Of a stretch of 64,000 bases of DNA, positions 25,588 to 34,762 are shown piece after piece (the first letter of the stretch is position 1; each line of letters begins with the position of its first letter). The notes beneath the pieces were generated by a model. It did not search any database and was not told the origin of the DNA. It worked only from the letters and a program-made list of their open reading frames with translations. The position numbers and the translations under genes were made by a program. The DNA is from JAVBMJ01 sp031551275 (GTDB lineage Bacteria > Bacteroidota > Bacteroidia > Bacteroidales > Rikenellaceae), in NCBI GenBank assembly GCA_031551275.1, contig JAVBNX010000004.1:124001-188000 (forward strand). The letters are read 5' to 3'.

Positions 25588-28086
25588 ATGCAACGGAATT
25601 CCACAATACGAATATTGCCGCTGATCGCGGGCATCCTGTTCGCTTCCTGCGCCAAGGAGAGCACGGACGGGTATGCCGGTCCGGACAACGGCATCCGCTT
25701 CGGCGTCGGGCAGGCGGATAGCTGGAATTCGGTCCCGAAAGGCAAGGCGGCGGAGGCTACCGCAAACGGCGTGGTTTCGCAAAACCTGCTCCTGCAGGGC
25801 GGGGAAGATTCGTTGTATTTGCGCGCGGTAACCAGCGACGGCATCCGCACGGGTATGGAAAGCGACGGGGCTGCGACGCGCGGAGTCCCCGTTACCACGG
25901 CCGCGATGCACAGCTCTTTCGGCGTATCCACCTACGCCTACACGGGCGCATGGAGCGAAAGCCTCAAACCCGATTATATGTACAACGTCAAGGTGCAGCA
26001 GACCTCGCCCACCGTCTGGGCCTCCGAGTCCGACTACTACTGGCCGGGGCAGGGTTACAAAGTGCGCTTTTTCGCCTACGCGCCCCACAACGCCGCCGGA
26101 CTCACGCTTCCGGTGCGCACCACGGCCGGGACACCTGTATTGGGCTATGAGGTCCCGGACGACGTCGCCGAACAGAACGACCTGCTGGTCGCCAAATCGG
26201 GCGAGTTGGCCGGAGACTGGAACGCGGCGGCCGACCTTACATTCCACCACGCCCTTACCGCCGTATGCTTTGTGGCAGGCAACCACACGGCGGACAAAAA
26301 CATCATCAAAGTTTCGCTCCAAGGGGTTTACGGCAGCGGTTCGTTCCAAATGAGCAGCCTTTCGTGGAGCGGGCTCGATGACGTGAAATCGTTCTCGCAA
26401 ACGCTCGACGTAACCCTCGACGGCACCCAGGACGCTCCGATCACGCCCACCGCCGGGACCTTTATGATGATCCCGCAGACCCTGCCGACCGGCGCAGAAA
26501 TCGAAATAGAACTCGCGGACCACACCCTGCTCACGGCGTCGATCGGGGATACAGAGTGGCCGATCGGCAAAACGGTTACCTACCGCATATCGCTTACCCC
26601 GAACTACCAGATCGCGCTGACCGCCCCCTCGTCGATCGGACCCGACGGCGGCAGCACGGCGTTTACCCTCTCGGGGACCTTCCCGGACTGGAATATCCGC
26701 GCGGTACTGGCCTCGGACGGCGCCGTAATAGGCTCCCCCGTCGCGGCGACGCCCACAACGGACGGCACAAGCGATGTGTACCTCGACATAGCGGCCAATA
26801 CCGGCGCAGACCGCACCGTGACCATACAGTACGAGCACCCGACCGACGGCTGGACAAACCTGGGCAATCTGACCCAGTACGGCTACTACATCGAGCGCAT
26901 CGAGCCCGCCTCGTATGTGTCCCAGCCCGGCGGCAACACGACCATCACGCTGAGGGGCTACTTCCCCGTATGGGCGATCCGCGCCGTAAATTCCGGCGGC
27001 ACGGTCGTCGCGCCGGGTGTCAACACTGCCGCCACGGGCAACCCCTTGGGCTACGAGACCTACGCTGTGACGCTTAACTTCCAGGCGAATCCCTCCACCA
27101 CCGCCGACCGCACCCTGACGATCCAGTACCAGAATAGGTTAGGGGAATGGATCGCCGTAGTCAACGGCAACATCGTCCAGAGGAAGACCTATGAGCCGGG
27201 GATCAGTACCCTTACCCCGGGCTATGGCGACGTACTCTACTTTGCCGACGCAAGCAACGCGTTCTCTACCGGCACGCTCGCGGTAGGGCGATGGGGCGAG
27301 ACATCGGCACTGACCCAAAGCGCTCTCGCCTTCTTCCAGTTCGGCAGCGTGAGCGGTTTCAAGATAGAGAGCACCAATCAATCCTGGACCACTGCGAATT
27401 CCGGCCGGTTCGGATTCGACCCGCGCCCGACCAATACGAGCTACACGTGGGGGAATATTCAAAACCTGGGCAACTCCTCAGGCACCAAGAATATCTCCGC
27501 CAACAGCTACCATACCCTGGCCAATGTCAAGGCGGGCAAGGGCGATCCCTGCCGTCTGGTGGGCATGACCCCCAACGAGATCCGGGGCTATACATCGAAT
27601 GCGCAGTTGTACGCCAGGGAGGAGGCGCTCAAAGAGGCCGGCATCGGCGGTTGGCGTACGGCCACGGCAGTGGAGAATGCCATGTATGTCGGCGGTACTT
27701 TATATCAGGCCACCGATATAGAGCAAAACCAATCGTACGCCGCCGGCTCCTATGCTTACTGGTCATCCAACACTGCCGGATTCCCCGTGAATAACCCCAC
27801 CTCGCTGATGAAAGGCGGCGGACTCCGCGACGCCGACGGCAAGTCGTCGTCCTACCTGACCATGGGGAACTACTGGTCGAGTACGGCGGTATCCTACAAC
27901 ACAACACAGGGCCATTACATGTACTTCTACAGCGACAATGCCATACCGGCCCAGAGAAACGATTTTGTCAGGGGGTACGGCGTCCGTTGCGTCAAACCGG
28001 AATCGGCCATAGCGGCGCAACAAAAAACGACTTACAGCAATGTAAGTCGTTTTTTGTTGCGCAAAAATATCCGGGTCAATAGTTGA
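25588..28086 (+). CDS. Large fimbrillin-type lipoprotein with BACON-like repeats and FISUMP-like C-terminus (probable tip adhesin)
   Basis: 832 aa. Lipobox ASC (Cys21). Residues about 80-335 are a fimbrillin domain (ATRGVPVTTAAMHSSFGVS, DYYWPGQGYKVRFFAYAP, LTFHHALTAVCFVAG). Two tandem Ig-like repeats of about 90 aa follow (about 340-525; both contain GG-T-FxxWxIRAV and TADRTLTIQY-like strands), similar to BACON repeats. The C-terminal region (about 640-810) resembles the FISUMP/Fib_succ_major domain and ends GYGVRCVKP. The size and architecture suggest a pilus-tip adhesin. Oddly, no stop codon comes before the intrinsic terminator at 28015-28062; the frame runs through it and overlaps the convergent GH106 gene by 11 bp. 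Confidence 0.8.
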   Translation: MQRNSTIRILPLIAGILFASCAKESTDGYAGPDNGIRFGVGQADSWNSVPKGKAAEATANGVVSQNLLLQGGEDSLYLRAVTSDGIRTGMESDGAATRGVPVTTAAMHSSFGVSTYAYTGAWSESLKPDYMYNVKVQQTSPTVWASESDYYWPGQGYKVRFFAYAPHNAAGLTLPVRTTAGTPVLGYEVPDDVAEQNDLLVAKSGELAGDWNAAADLTFHHALTAVCFVAGNHTADKNIIKVSLQGVYGSGSFQMSSLSWSGLDDVKSFSQTLDVTLDGTQDAPITPTAGTFMMIPQTLPTGAEIEIELADHTLLTASIGDTEWPIGKTVTYRISLTPNYQIALTAPSSIGPDGGSTAFTLSGTFPDWNIRAVLASDGAVIGSPVAATPTTDGTSDVYLDIAANTGADRTVTIQYEHPTDGWTNLGNLTQYGYYIERIEPASYVSQPGGNTTITLRGYFPVWAIRAVNSGGTVVAPGVNTAATGNPLGYETYAVTLNFQANPSTTADRTLTIQYQNRLGEWIAVVNGNIVQRKTYEPGISTLTPGYGDVLYFADASNAFSTGTLAVGRWGETSALTQSALAFFQFGSVSGFKIESTNQSWTTANSGRFGFDPRPTNTSYTWGNIQNLGNSSGTKNISANSYHTLANVKAGKGDPCRLVGMTPNEIRGYTSNAQLYAREEALKEAGIGGWRTATAVENAMYVGGTLYQATDIEQNQSYAAGSYAYWSSNTAGFPVNNPTSLMKGGGLRDADGKSSSYLTMGNYWSSTAVSYNTTQGHYMYFYSDNAIPAQRNDFVRGYGVRCVKPESAIAAQQKTTYSNVSRFLLRKNIRVNS
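28015..28062. terminator. Bidirectional intrinsic terminator, perfect 22-bp stem
   Basis: Left arm 28015-28036 and right arm 28041-28062 are exact complements, loop GCAA. The core CGACTTACA/TGTAAGTCG is followed by six T on both strands, so it can end both the fimbrial transcript and the convergent GH106 transcript, whose stop is 14 bp away. It lies inside the open frame of the fimbrial tip gene. Confidence 0.9.
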
Positions 28087-31000
28087 CGTACCGGATCTCC
28101 ACCGGGCCCAGGATGCCGTAGGCAGGCACAGGGGAGTCGGCCTGGTAGGGATTGACCACCACTCGGGTCTGGCGCTCGGCCTCGGGCAGGTTCAGATCGC
28201 CCACCAGGCGGTTGACCCAGGTGTTGACCAGTTCGATCCGCAGTCGGTTCTCGCCGTTCTGGACCAGCGCGGAAATATCCAGTTGATACGGTTTGGTCCA
28301 CAAACAGCCTGCGTAACGGTCGTTGACGTAGACTTTGGCCATCTCCTTGACGTTGCCGATCGAAAGCACAACTCCTTCCGGTGCGCCCTCCACGTCGAAG
28401 GCGTTGCGGTAGATTACCGTGCCGGAGAAGTGGCGGACCTCCGGGTCGGCGGATTGCGACAGGTCGATGAGTTGAGGCAGATGGAGCGGTGCCGGGTTGC
28501 GGAATTTACCGTTGAACTCGACCTCCCATGGGGAGGTTATTTCGTGTGTGCTCGCAGCGGCGGGGTAATTTCTGGCTTCGGGATCGGGCTTGCCCTTGCT
28601 CCGGAAGACGATAAAGGCGCTCTGGAAGGCGTCGAGCTCGATGCCTACCGTCGTTTCGCCCGCTTGGGAGGTAAATGCGGGGAGCTTGCGCGTCGATCCG
28701 GTCACGGGATCCCAGAGTTCGGGTTGCAGACCCTCCACACGGAAGCCGATCTGCGCCTTTTGCACCTGCTCGCTTTGGTTGGAGACGAAATAGATGTCGC
28801 ACCCCTTCATTTGCCGGTGGCCGTAGTGGATGGGCGCCCCTTCGGGCAGGCGGCAGTCGGGACGGCATCCGATCGTCTCGAATACCTCGGGGAGTTCCAC
28901 CCCGGAGAAGACCATCCCTTTGCCGACCTTCGCGTATCCGCTTTCGCCAATCCCCGCCCAAAGCTCCGCGGCGAGCGATTCGACCCGGGCGTCGGCCTGG
29001 GGTTGGTTCTCAAGGCTGGGCGAACGCTTGGGGGCGGGGCCCAGCACGATTGCGCCCTCCCGGATCAGCTGGCGGATCTTGTCGAGCAGTTCGGGGCGCA
29101 TGGTCTCTTGCTTGGGCAGTACCAGCACGCGGTAGGAGGTCCCGTGCGGCAGGGTAATCAGCCCGTTTTTGACCACCGCATCGCGCTCCAGTACCTCGGC
29201 GTTGATGTAGTCGAACTGGTAGCCAACGGGAAGCGCCGGGTCCTGGACGCCGGTCATTTTCGGGGCGTCTTCGCCGATGAAGTAGGCCACGTCGGCCACG
29301 TTGAGACCCTGGCGCAGCATGTAATTGCACCGTTTGAGGTAGAGGATGAACTCGTCCAGTTGGGAGAACCAGGTGTTCTTGCGGTCGAATTCGTTGCCGA
29401 ACCAGGCGTTGGTGCCGGGATATTTATCCTCCTCGGTCTGGGCTACGTAGACGTGCAGCAGGGTGTTGTTGATCCCCTCGGCGAAGAAACGGTCGGTGCG
29501 CTGCTTCATCTCCGCCGGGGAACGCATGTAGGCGGGCCCGCCGCAGGTGTTGGACTCGGCTGAGATCAGCGTCTTGCCGTAGATATGCCCGCAGGAGGTC
29601 GCCGCGCGGTTCTCGATGTCGCCCAACTCGCCCACGCTCCAGTATTCGCCGCCGATCTCGTCGGACTGTCCGCCGTACATCAGAAACTCGCCCGGGAAAC
29701 CCCAGTGGCCGTAGTTTTCCAGCCACATCCCAAGGCCGTGCTTGTGGCACACCTCGCGGAAGCCGCCCACGAAGTCATAGGCCACCTTGTCGGCCACCAA
29801 ACGGCGCATATCCCACAGGAAACGGTCCGATTCGCGCTCGTTGCCGACCACCTTGCCGTTCAACGCGGGCAGGTAGGGGGTGGGGTCGTAGCCGTATTGG
29901 CGTTGGAAGATATCCAGGAAGCCGTCGGTAACGTTCTGCCCGCCGGTCTCGTAGCTGTCCTGCACAACCACCTTGAAGGTGCGACGGTCCTGTGCCGGGA
30001 TGCGACGCAGGATCTCCCCGATGTAGGAGTCGAAGTGCTTCTCAACGTGCTGTTTGCTCATCTTGTCCACCTCCAGGCCGGTCCCTTCGGGGGGCGCGGG
30101 CGCGTTCATCACGCCGGTGGGGGTCATCCCGGTACGCAGCACGATCCACCGTCCCTCGGGGACTTCCCAGTTGAGCCTCCCCTCGGAGTCCATGTTGGCC
30201 GATATGTCGAGCACCTTGGCCGGGTCGATGTACATCCCCGCGTCGAGGGCTTCGGGCTGGTCGCGCCACATGTAGAAATCCCAGTAGGGCAGGGGCGTTT
30301 GGCACATCTTGGCCAGCGATTTTTCGGCGTAAGACTCGATGCGCGGCGAGGCCGAGACCTCGATCCCGGTAATCGCCGATCCCGGCACCCGGCCGGTCAG
30401 CACCAGCCGGAATTCTTTGGCGGTCGTTGCCGGGATGGAGACGGTAATGGGGGCGTAGGGGATAAAGCCGACGTAGAGGTTGGCGTTGGTGCGGTCGATC
30501 CCGAAGTCGGCGACCGTAACGTATTGATCCCCCTCTTTGGCCTGGAACTGTGCCTCGGCCAGGGTGGGGAGGTGTGCCGTTTGGATCGTCAGGCTCCTGG
30601 CGGTAAACTCCCCGTCGGCCGTGATGTCCACCACGGTTTGCTGTCCGGCGGACAACTCGACCGTTCCGGCATTGCTGCCGTCGATCAGTCCTTTGGGGTT
30701 TTTGATCCAGGGCGACGCCTTGACCGCCGCGTTCCCGGCATCGAGCCTCAGGTCGTACTCCTCGGGGACGGGATAGGCGATCACTTTGAGGTCCTCGAAT
30801 TCGTCGACCGGCTTTTCGAGCTGCTGGGAGACGATGGAGGGGCCTTTTACCCTAAGCTCCGAGGAGGCGATGTAGCGCATCGCCTCGTTGGGCTGGATCC
30901 ACGGACCCCCCGACTGGCTCCAGCCCGGGGCGTTGAATATTCCGATCTCGATGTCGAGCTCGGAGGCGGTCTTTAGGGCCGTGTGCAGGATATCCCACCA

Positions 31001-31267
31001 CTCGTCGCTGAAAAGTTTCACGTCGTGGCCGCCGGGGATGGGCTTCAGGCCGATGTTGCCGATAAAGGCCCGGTTGATCCCGATCTGTTTCATCGATTCG
31101 AGGTCCGCGACCACGCCCTGTTTAGTGATCTCGCCCGAGATCCAGTACCAGTAAACGCTGGTCTGCACCGAAGGGGGCGGGCTTTTGAATTCGGTTTCCA
31201 GCATGGGGTTGCCGGAATTGCAGGCCACAAAAAGCAGGGCTGCCGTTGCGAGAAGGATGTTTTTCAT
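28076..31267 (-). CDS. GH106 family glycoside hydrolase (alpha-L-rhamnosidase-like) lipoprotein
   Basis: 1063 aa. Lipobox FVAC (Cys16). Matches GH106 along its length. Early in the mature protein is VYWYWISGEITKQGVVADLE (about 38-57), the usual family entry. The central catalytic region holds ISAESNTCGGPAYMRSP and FAEGINNTLLHVY. The C-terminal beta-sandwich ends with NTWVNRLVGDLNLPE. Known GH106 enzymes remove terminal alpha-L-rhamnose from plant and bacterial glycans; the exact linkage is not predictable. Last gene of locus A, 4 bp after the GH106-like gene, and ended by the bidirectional terminator. Confidence 0.85.
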   Translation of the reverse strand: MKNILLATAALLFVACNSGNPMLETEFKSPPPSVQTSVYWYWISGEITKQGVVADLESMKQIGINRAFIGNIGLKPIPGGHDVKLFSDEWWDILHTALKTASELDIEIGIFNAPGWSQSGGPWIQPNEAMRYIASSELRVKGPSIVSQQLEKPVDEFEDLKVIAYPVPEEYDLRLDAGNAAVKASPWIKNPKGLIDGSNAGTVELSAGQQTVVDITADGEFTARSLTIQTAHLPTLAEAQFQAKEGDQYVTVADFGIDRTNANLYVGFIPYAPITVSIPATTAKEFRLVLTGRVPGSAITGIEVSASPRIESYAEKSLAKMCQTPLPYWDFYMWRDQPEALDAGMYIDPAKVLDISANMDSEGRLNWEVPEGRWIVLRTGMTPTGVMNAPAPPEGTGLEVDKMSKQHVEKHFDSYIGEILRRIPAQDRRTFKVVVQDSYETGGQNVTDGFLDIFQRQYGYDPTPYLPALNGKVVGNERESDRFLWDMRRLVADKVAYDFVGGFREVCHKHGLGMWLENYGHWGFPGEFLMYGGQSDEIGGEYWSVGELGDIENRAATSCGHIYGKTLISAESNTCGGPAYMRSPAEMKQRTDRFFAEGINNTLLHVYVAQTEEDKYPGTNAWFGNEFDRKNTWFSQLDEFILYLKRCNYMLRQGLNVADVAYFIGEDAPKMTGVQDPALPVGYQFDYINAEVLERDAVVKNGLITLPHGTSYRVLVLPKQETMRPELLDKIRQLIREGAIVLGPAPKRSPSLENQPQADARVESLAAELWAGIGESGYAKVGKGMVFSGVELPEVFETIGCRPDCRLPEGAPIHYGHRQMKGCDIYFVSNQSEQVQKAQIGFRVEGLQPELWDPVTGSTRKLPAFTSQAGETTVGIELDAFQSAFIVFRSKGKPDPEARNYPAAASTHEITSPWEVEFNGKFRNPAPLHLPQLIDLSQSADPEVRHFSGTVIYRNAFDVEGAPEGVVLSIGNVKEMAKVYVNDRYAGCLWTKPYQLDISALVQNGENRLRIELVNTWVNRLVGDLNLPEAERQTRVVVNPYQADSPVPAYGILGPVEIRYVNY

Positions 31268-31271
31268 AGGG

Positions 31272-33425
31272 TTATAGTTTTTTTCTTACGATCAGTGCTC
31301 CGTAGGGTGCCAGTTCAGCCTTGTGTGCGCCGCCCCGGAGTGGGCTTATTTTGCCCGTGAAGGGGTCCCATATCTCGGCAGGCCCAGCGTCTTGCAAGCG
31401 GATGCCGACCTCTTGGGCTTGGTTGGAATCGTTGGCGATAAGCCAGACGTGGTATCCGTCGATCAGCCTGTGGGCCGTCAATATATTTTCGCCGTTGTCG
31501 AGCGACAGGTCGCGCTTGAGGAGCGTTTCCAGGTGCGGATCCATCTGCCCGGGGCTTTCGACGCGGATCAACCGCCCGGACTTCTGCATGGCGGAGAAGA
31601 TCTCCTGCACCCGTGCACAGGGAAACTCCCCGGTCGAGTTTTCCGGTATGACCCCCACGGCGATCACGGTCCCGCCCTTGCCTGCGAACTCCGCCAGACG
31701 TTCGGCTGTTTCCAAAGATAGTGTTTTTACTCCGGGCAACAAAACAACATCCCATTTGAGCCCTTCGTGTACTAGTTGTTTCCCGACCGCTGCGGCCTCG
31801 GCGATGCCCCTGGCGTCGATGTAGGAGAACTCCCGGCGCTCCCGAAAGAGCGCTTCGCTCACGCCGTCGAAGAGCGCTTCCAACTCCTGCGCCGCGGGTG
31901 CTCCCCCGCCGATCTCGTACCAACTGTTCACGCGGGTCGGTTTGGGCAGGAAATGGGCCCACATCGTTTCGATGGGGTAGTAGACCGCGATGCGCGATGC
32001 GCGCACCCCGCCGCTCATGGCAACGGCCACGCGGGCGATGTAGTCGTTGAAGGCGACCTGCTCATCGGTGCCCAGGAAGCCGGGCCGGAGGTAGTTGTTG
32101 AATTTGGTTACCCCGGCGATCATCTGCTGGTTCAAACAGCCCCTGATCTTAGCCTCCGCGCCGGGCAGGGTTTTGTAATCCGGGTCGGCGACGGGGCAAA
32201 TCTCCGACATGACCGCGCTTTTACCGATCAGTTCGGCGGCAGACGAGGCCAGCCGTCCCGAGTACATATAGCGCCGCGTCACATCGGGCATGGCGGTCAG
32301 AACGTCGATGCCCGGAATATCCATCTCCCGGAAGCAGGCCATGATATCGCCGTACAAGGGTACGTGGGCCAGCATGGGTTCTTCCAGAAGCAGGTGCCCG
32401 CCCGAGGCGATGCCCTGCGAATGGCAGAACTCCCTGACGGGGCGGAAGAAGCCCCCGGCCATCAAATCGGCCACCAGGCGGAAGTACCTCACGCGCATCA
32501 ACTGCCCCTCGGGGCCGTCGTCGAGCATGATCGCAAGCAAGGCGTCGTGCAGGGCAACGCCGTACAGTTTTTCAAACTCGCGGGTCAGGTTCGCCTTCCA
32601 GGGGTAGACCCCATAGCCGAGGTCGAAGAAGGCCTGGGCCATCGAGGAGGGTTCGTCGGTAAAGGTGGCCGAGAAAAGGGTCGACAATGGTTTGTCGAGC
32701 GCGTCGGCGTAAGTCTTGTGGGTAATCTCGATAAAACGCTCCGTTACCTCGGGCATCAGCAGGCTCGTGTAGCGCAGGATATGGCCGTGCCGGTCCTGCT
32801 CGGCCTGGTAGCCCTTGAAGAGTTCGCCGGTCGATACCATCGCGACGATCCATTCGCCCTGAGGTGCGTCCCAGCATAATTTGTTACCCATCACGCAGAG
32901 CGACAGGTCTTGCGCTTTGCCCAAATCGGCCGCTCCGTGGATTACCGGCACGGCTTTCAGCAGGACCGGCCTGCCGGGCAGCAGGTCGATCGTGACGCTC
33001 TGGCCGCCCGTGACCGTCGTGTCTTTGAAAAACAGCCCTTCGGCCTCCCATTCGGGATGCTCGCCCAGGATATGCCGCCCCGCCATGCCGGACGGGTACA
33101 AAAATTCGTCGTAAAGCCATACGTCCATCTTCCGGGCTTTGGCCGCCCCGGCGAAACGGAACAATGAGGCCAGCTCCTCCGGGCTTTTCATGTAGTGCTC
33201 CGACCATTTGGCGTTGGTCGCCAGCCCGCCCAATCCGATGGAGAGGTACCCGTCCAACAGGGCGTCCTGAGCCTGCGCCTGGTCGGGGAAGCCGTGGGTG
33301 TTGTATCCGATCCGGTAGGCATTGGACGGGCGGGCGAACTCCCGTTTGAGGTTTTCCGCACCCCTGGCGTTGGAAAAAAACACGAGGGCCGGTATGAATA
33401 TCGATACCAGTAAATTCGTTCTCAT
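31272..33425 (-). CDS. Secreted GH106-related protein
   Basis: 717 aa with a Sec signal (MRTNLLVSIFIPALVFFSNARG). Shorter than typical GH106 but shares its landmarks: VWLYDEFLYPSGMAG (about 102-116), SATFTDEPSSMAQAF (about 252-266), and a C-terminal beta-domain DPFTGKISPLRGG. It lacks the second beta-sandwich that ends the neighbouring enzyme. It may be a distinct glycosidase family near GH106 or a divergent member; catalytic acids are not assigned. A terminator-like hairpin lies immediately before its ATG (33432-33536), so its expression may be lower than the genes upstream. Confidence 0.65.
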   Translation of the reverse strand: MRTNLLVSIFIPALVFFSNARGAENLKREFARPSNAYRIGYNTHGFPDQAQAQDALLDGYLSIGLGGLATNAKWSEHYMKSPEELASLFRFAGAAKARKMDVWLYDEFLYPSGMAGRHILGEHPEWEAEGLFFKDTTVTGGQSVTIDLLPGRPVLLKAVPVIHGAADLGKAQDLSLCVMGNKLCWDAPQGEWIVAMVSTGELFKGYQAEQDRHGHILRYTSLLMPEVTERFIEITHKTYADALDKPLSTLFSATFTDEPSSMAQAFFDLGYGVYPWKANLTREFEKLYGVALHDALLAIMLDDGPEGQLMRVRYFRLVADLMAGGFFRPVREFCHSQGIASGGHLLLEEPMLAHVPLYGDIMACFREMDIPGIDVLTAMPDVTRRYMYSGRLASSAAELIGKSAVMSEICPVADPDYKTLPGAEAKIRGCLNQQMIAGVTKFNNYLRPGFLGTDEQVAFNDYIARVAVAMSGGVRASRIAVYYPIETMWAHFLPKPTRVNSWYEIGGGAPAAQELEALFDGVSEALFRERREFSYIDARGIAEAAAVGKQLVHEGLKWDVVLLPGVKTLSLETAERLAEFAGKGGTVIAVGVIPENSTGEFPCARVQEIFSAMQKSGRLIRVESPGQMDPHLETLLKRDLSLDNGENILTAHRLIDGYHVWLIANDSNQAQEVGIRLQDAGPAEIWDPFTGKISPLRGGAHKAELAPYGALIVRKKL

Positions 33426-33431
33426 AACGTT

Positions 33432-33536
33432 AAAAAATTTGGGCCGGCTGTTTGCCCCCCGGTACTCCTGATCGTTAGCCTTCTCCCGATCGTGACGACT
33501 TTACCAGGCTGCCGGGGTGCAAACAAACCGGCCCAA
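33432..33536 (-). terminator. Attenuator-like long hairpin with U-tract inside locus A
   Basis: Arms 33512-33536 and 33439-33462 pair (CCGGCCCAA/TTGGGCCGG, GTTTGC/GCAAAC, CCCCGG/CCGGGG with small bulges). In the minus-strand transcript they are followed by AAATTTTTT (33440-33432). It lies between a WbsX/GH99-like gene and the GH106-like gene and ends 7 nt before the latter's ATG. It looks like a partial intrinsic terminator. Confidence 0.7.
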
Positions 33537-33559
33537 TTCCCAAATGAAGGGATCACTGC

Positions 33560-34723
33560 CTATTTAAACACCTTCTTTACCGCTTCCAGATATCCGTAAC
33601 CATACAGGGTGCACGGTTGCAGGTAACTTGACTCCGACCATTCGTTCCAGCTGTTTATGGTAATAAGGGGAGTCTGTCCGGGATGGGCGTCCACGTAAGC
33701 TTTGGCGTCCCGGAGTGCCTTTTCAAAATTTTCCGGGGTGTTGTTTTTCATAATGCCGTCGCTGAATCCGTTGAATCGCGGATTATTATCCCAGCCTATG
33801 GCTACGTGCGGGTAATAGGGTATTTTCAGATCCTTATCCAGTTCGCCCCACACCTTGACCACATCGGCCTGGACTTCGGGATAGTTGCGGTTGATGTCGA
33901 TAAAGTGGCAGAATTGATAATGGGTGGCGCCGTCGAATTTCAAATCATGGATAACATTCGTTTGCGTCCCGATATCCTTCCCGTCGATACCGCTCATGTT
34001 CAGTTGCATGCCGGAGCGTAAGGTAAGTTGCAGGTCCAGCCCTTTGTAACCGGCTTTTTTAACCTCGGCCCGAAACCAGTCCAATGCTTTCTTTGCCTCT
34101 TCCACGCCTCCGATGCCATCGATAAACGTTTGCAGCTCGTATATCATGAAACACGGTTTGCCGTCTATCTTATAATAATTCGGCTGGCAAAAATACTTGT
34201 CGATCACGCGTTTGCATAAAACCTCGAACTGTTGGCGGTCAACCCCGCCTTTCCATATCAACGTATTGTTCGAGACGGTTCCCGCCAGACGTTTGTCCCA
34301 TGTGTAATTCACATCATGGTTCGCCCACATGATATAGAATTTCATATCCTCGTTGTTCGAAGCCTTAAGGAATCCGTCATCCAGCGCGCCTTCGAGGTAG
34401 GGCATCCCGTCGTACCAGTACCAATCATAGATAAAAACATTCACTCCATGCCTGACCGCGGCGTTGATCTGCATCTCCATTACGTACGGGTCATTCTCGT
34501 ACACATAACCCCAAAGAGGCTTGCGGGGCTGTTGGTGGCCGGGGAACTTCGCCTTGCTGGTTATTATGGTCTCCCACTCTCCCATGCCGTCAGGCCAGAA
34601 TATTTTCGCCCGGTCATCGGGGTAATATGCCGGCCACACGTAGGCGGCAATGTCGTACTTCTTTTGCGCCTGTAATCCCAGGCTGCAGATAAGAAGCAGG
34701 GTAAAAACAAGTATCTTTTTCAT
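33560..34723 (-). CDS. WbsX/GH99-like secreted protein (copy 1)
   Basis: 387 aa, signal peptide MKKILVFTLLLICSLGLQAQ (cut by signal peptidase I, not a lipoprotein). Belongs to the GH99-like family that Pfam calls glycosyltransferase WbsX. Landmarks: AAYVWPAYYPDD (about 27-38), VFIYDWYWYDG and the C-terminal NSWNEWSESSYLQP (from residue 357). In GH99 enzymes the two glutamates of NEWxE are the catalytic pair; here Glu361 and Glu364 are kept, but the following GSYLEP of its two paralogues is changed to SSYLQP. Probably periplasmic. Endo-alpha-mannosidase-type activity is inferred from GH99. Third of three copies in transcription order. Confidence 0.78.
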   Translation of the reverse strand: MKKILVFTLLLICSLGLQAQKKYDIAAYVWPAYYPDDRAKIFWPDGMGEWETIITSKAKFPGHQQPRKPLWGYVYENDPYVMEMQINAAVRHGVNVFIYDWYWYDGMPYLEGALDDGFLKASNNEDMKFYIMWANHDVNYTWDKRLAGTVSNNTLIWKGGVDRQQFEVLCKRVIDKYFCQPNYYKIDGKPCFMIYELQTFIDGIGGVEEAKKALDWFRAEVKKAGYKGLDLQLTLRSGMQLNMSGIDGKDIGTQTNVIHDLKFDGATHYQFCHFIDINRNYPEVQADVVKVWGELDKDLKIPYYPHVAIGWDNNPRFNGFSDGIMKNNTPENFEKALRDAKAYVDAHPGQTPLITINSWNEWSESSYLQPCTLYGYGYLEAVKKVFK

Positions 34724-34762
34724 CTTTTAATCGCTGTTTCAAGATTAATCCATTTCGGCGAC

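Noticed and set aside
33426..33431. AACGTT core beside the GH106-like start codon as an operator
   Set aside because: No palindrome beyond the six-base core; likely chance.
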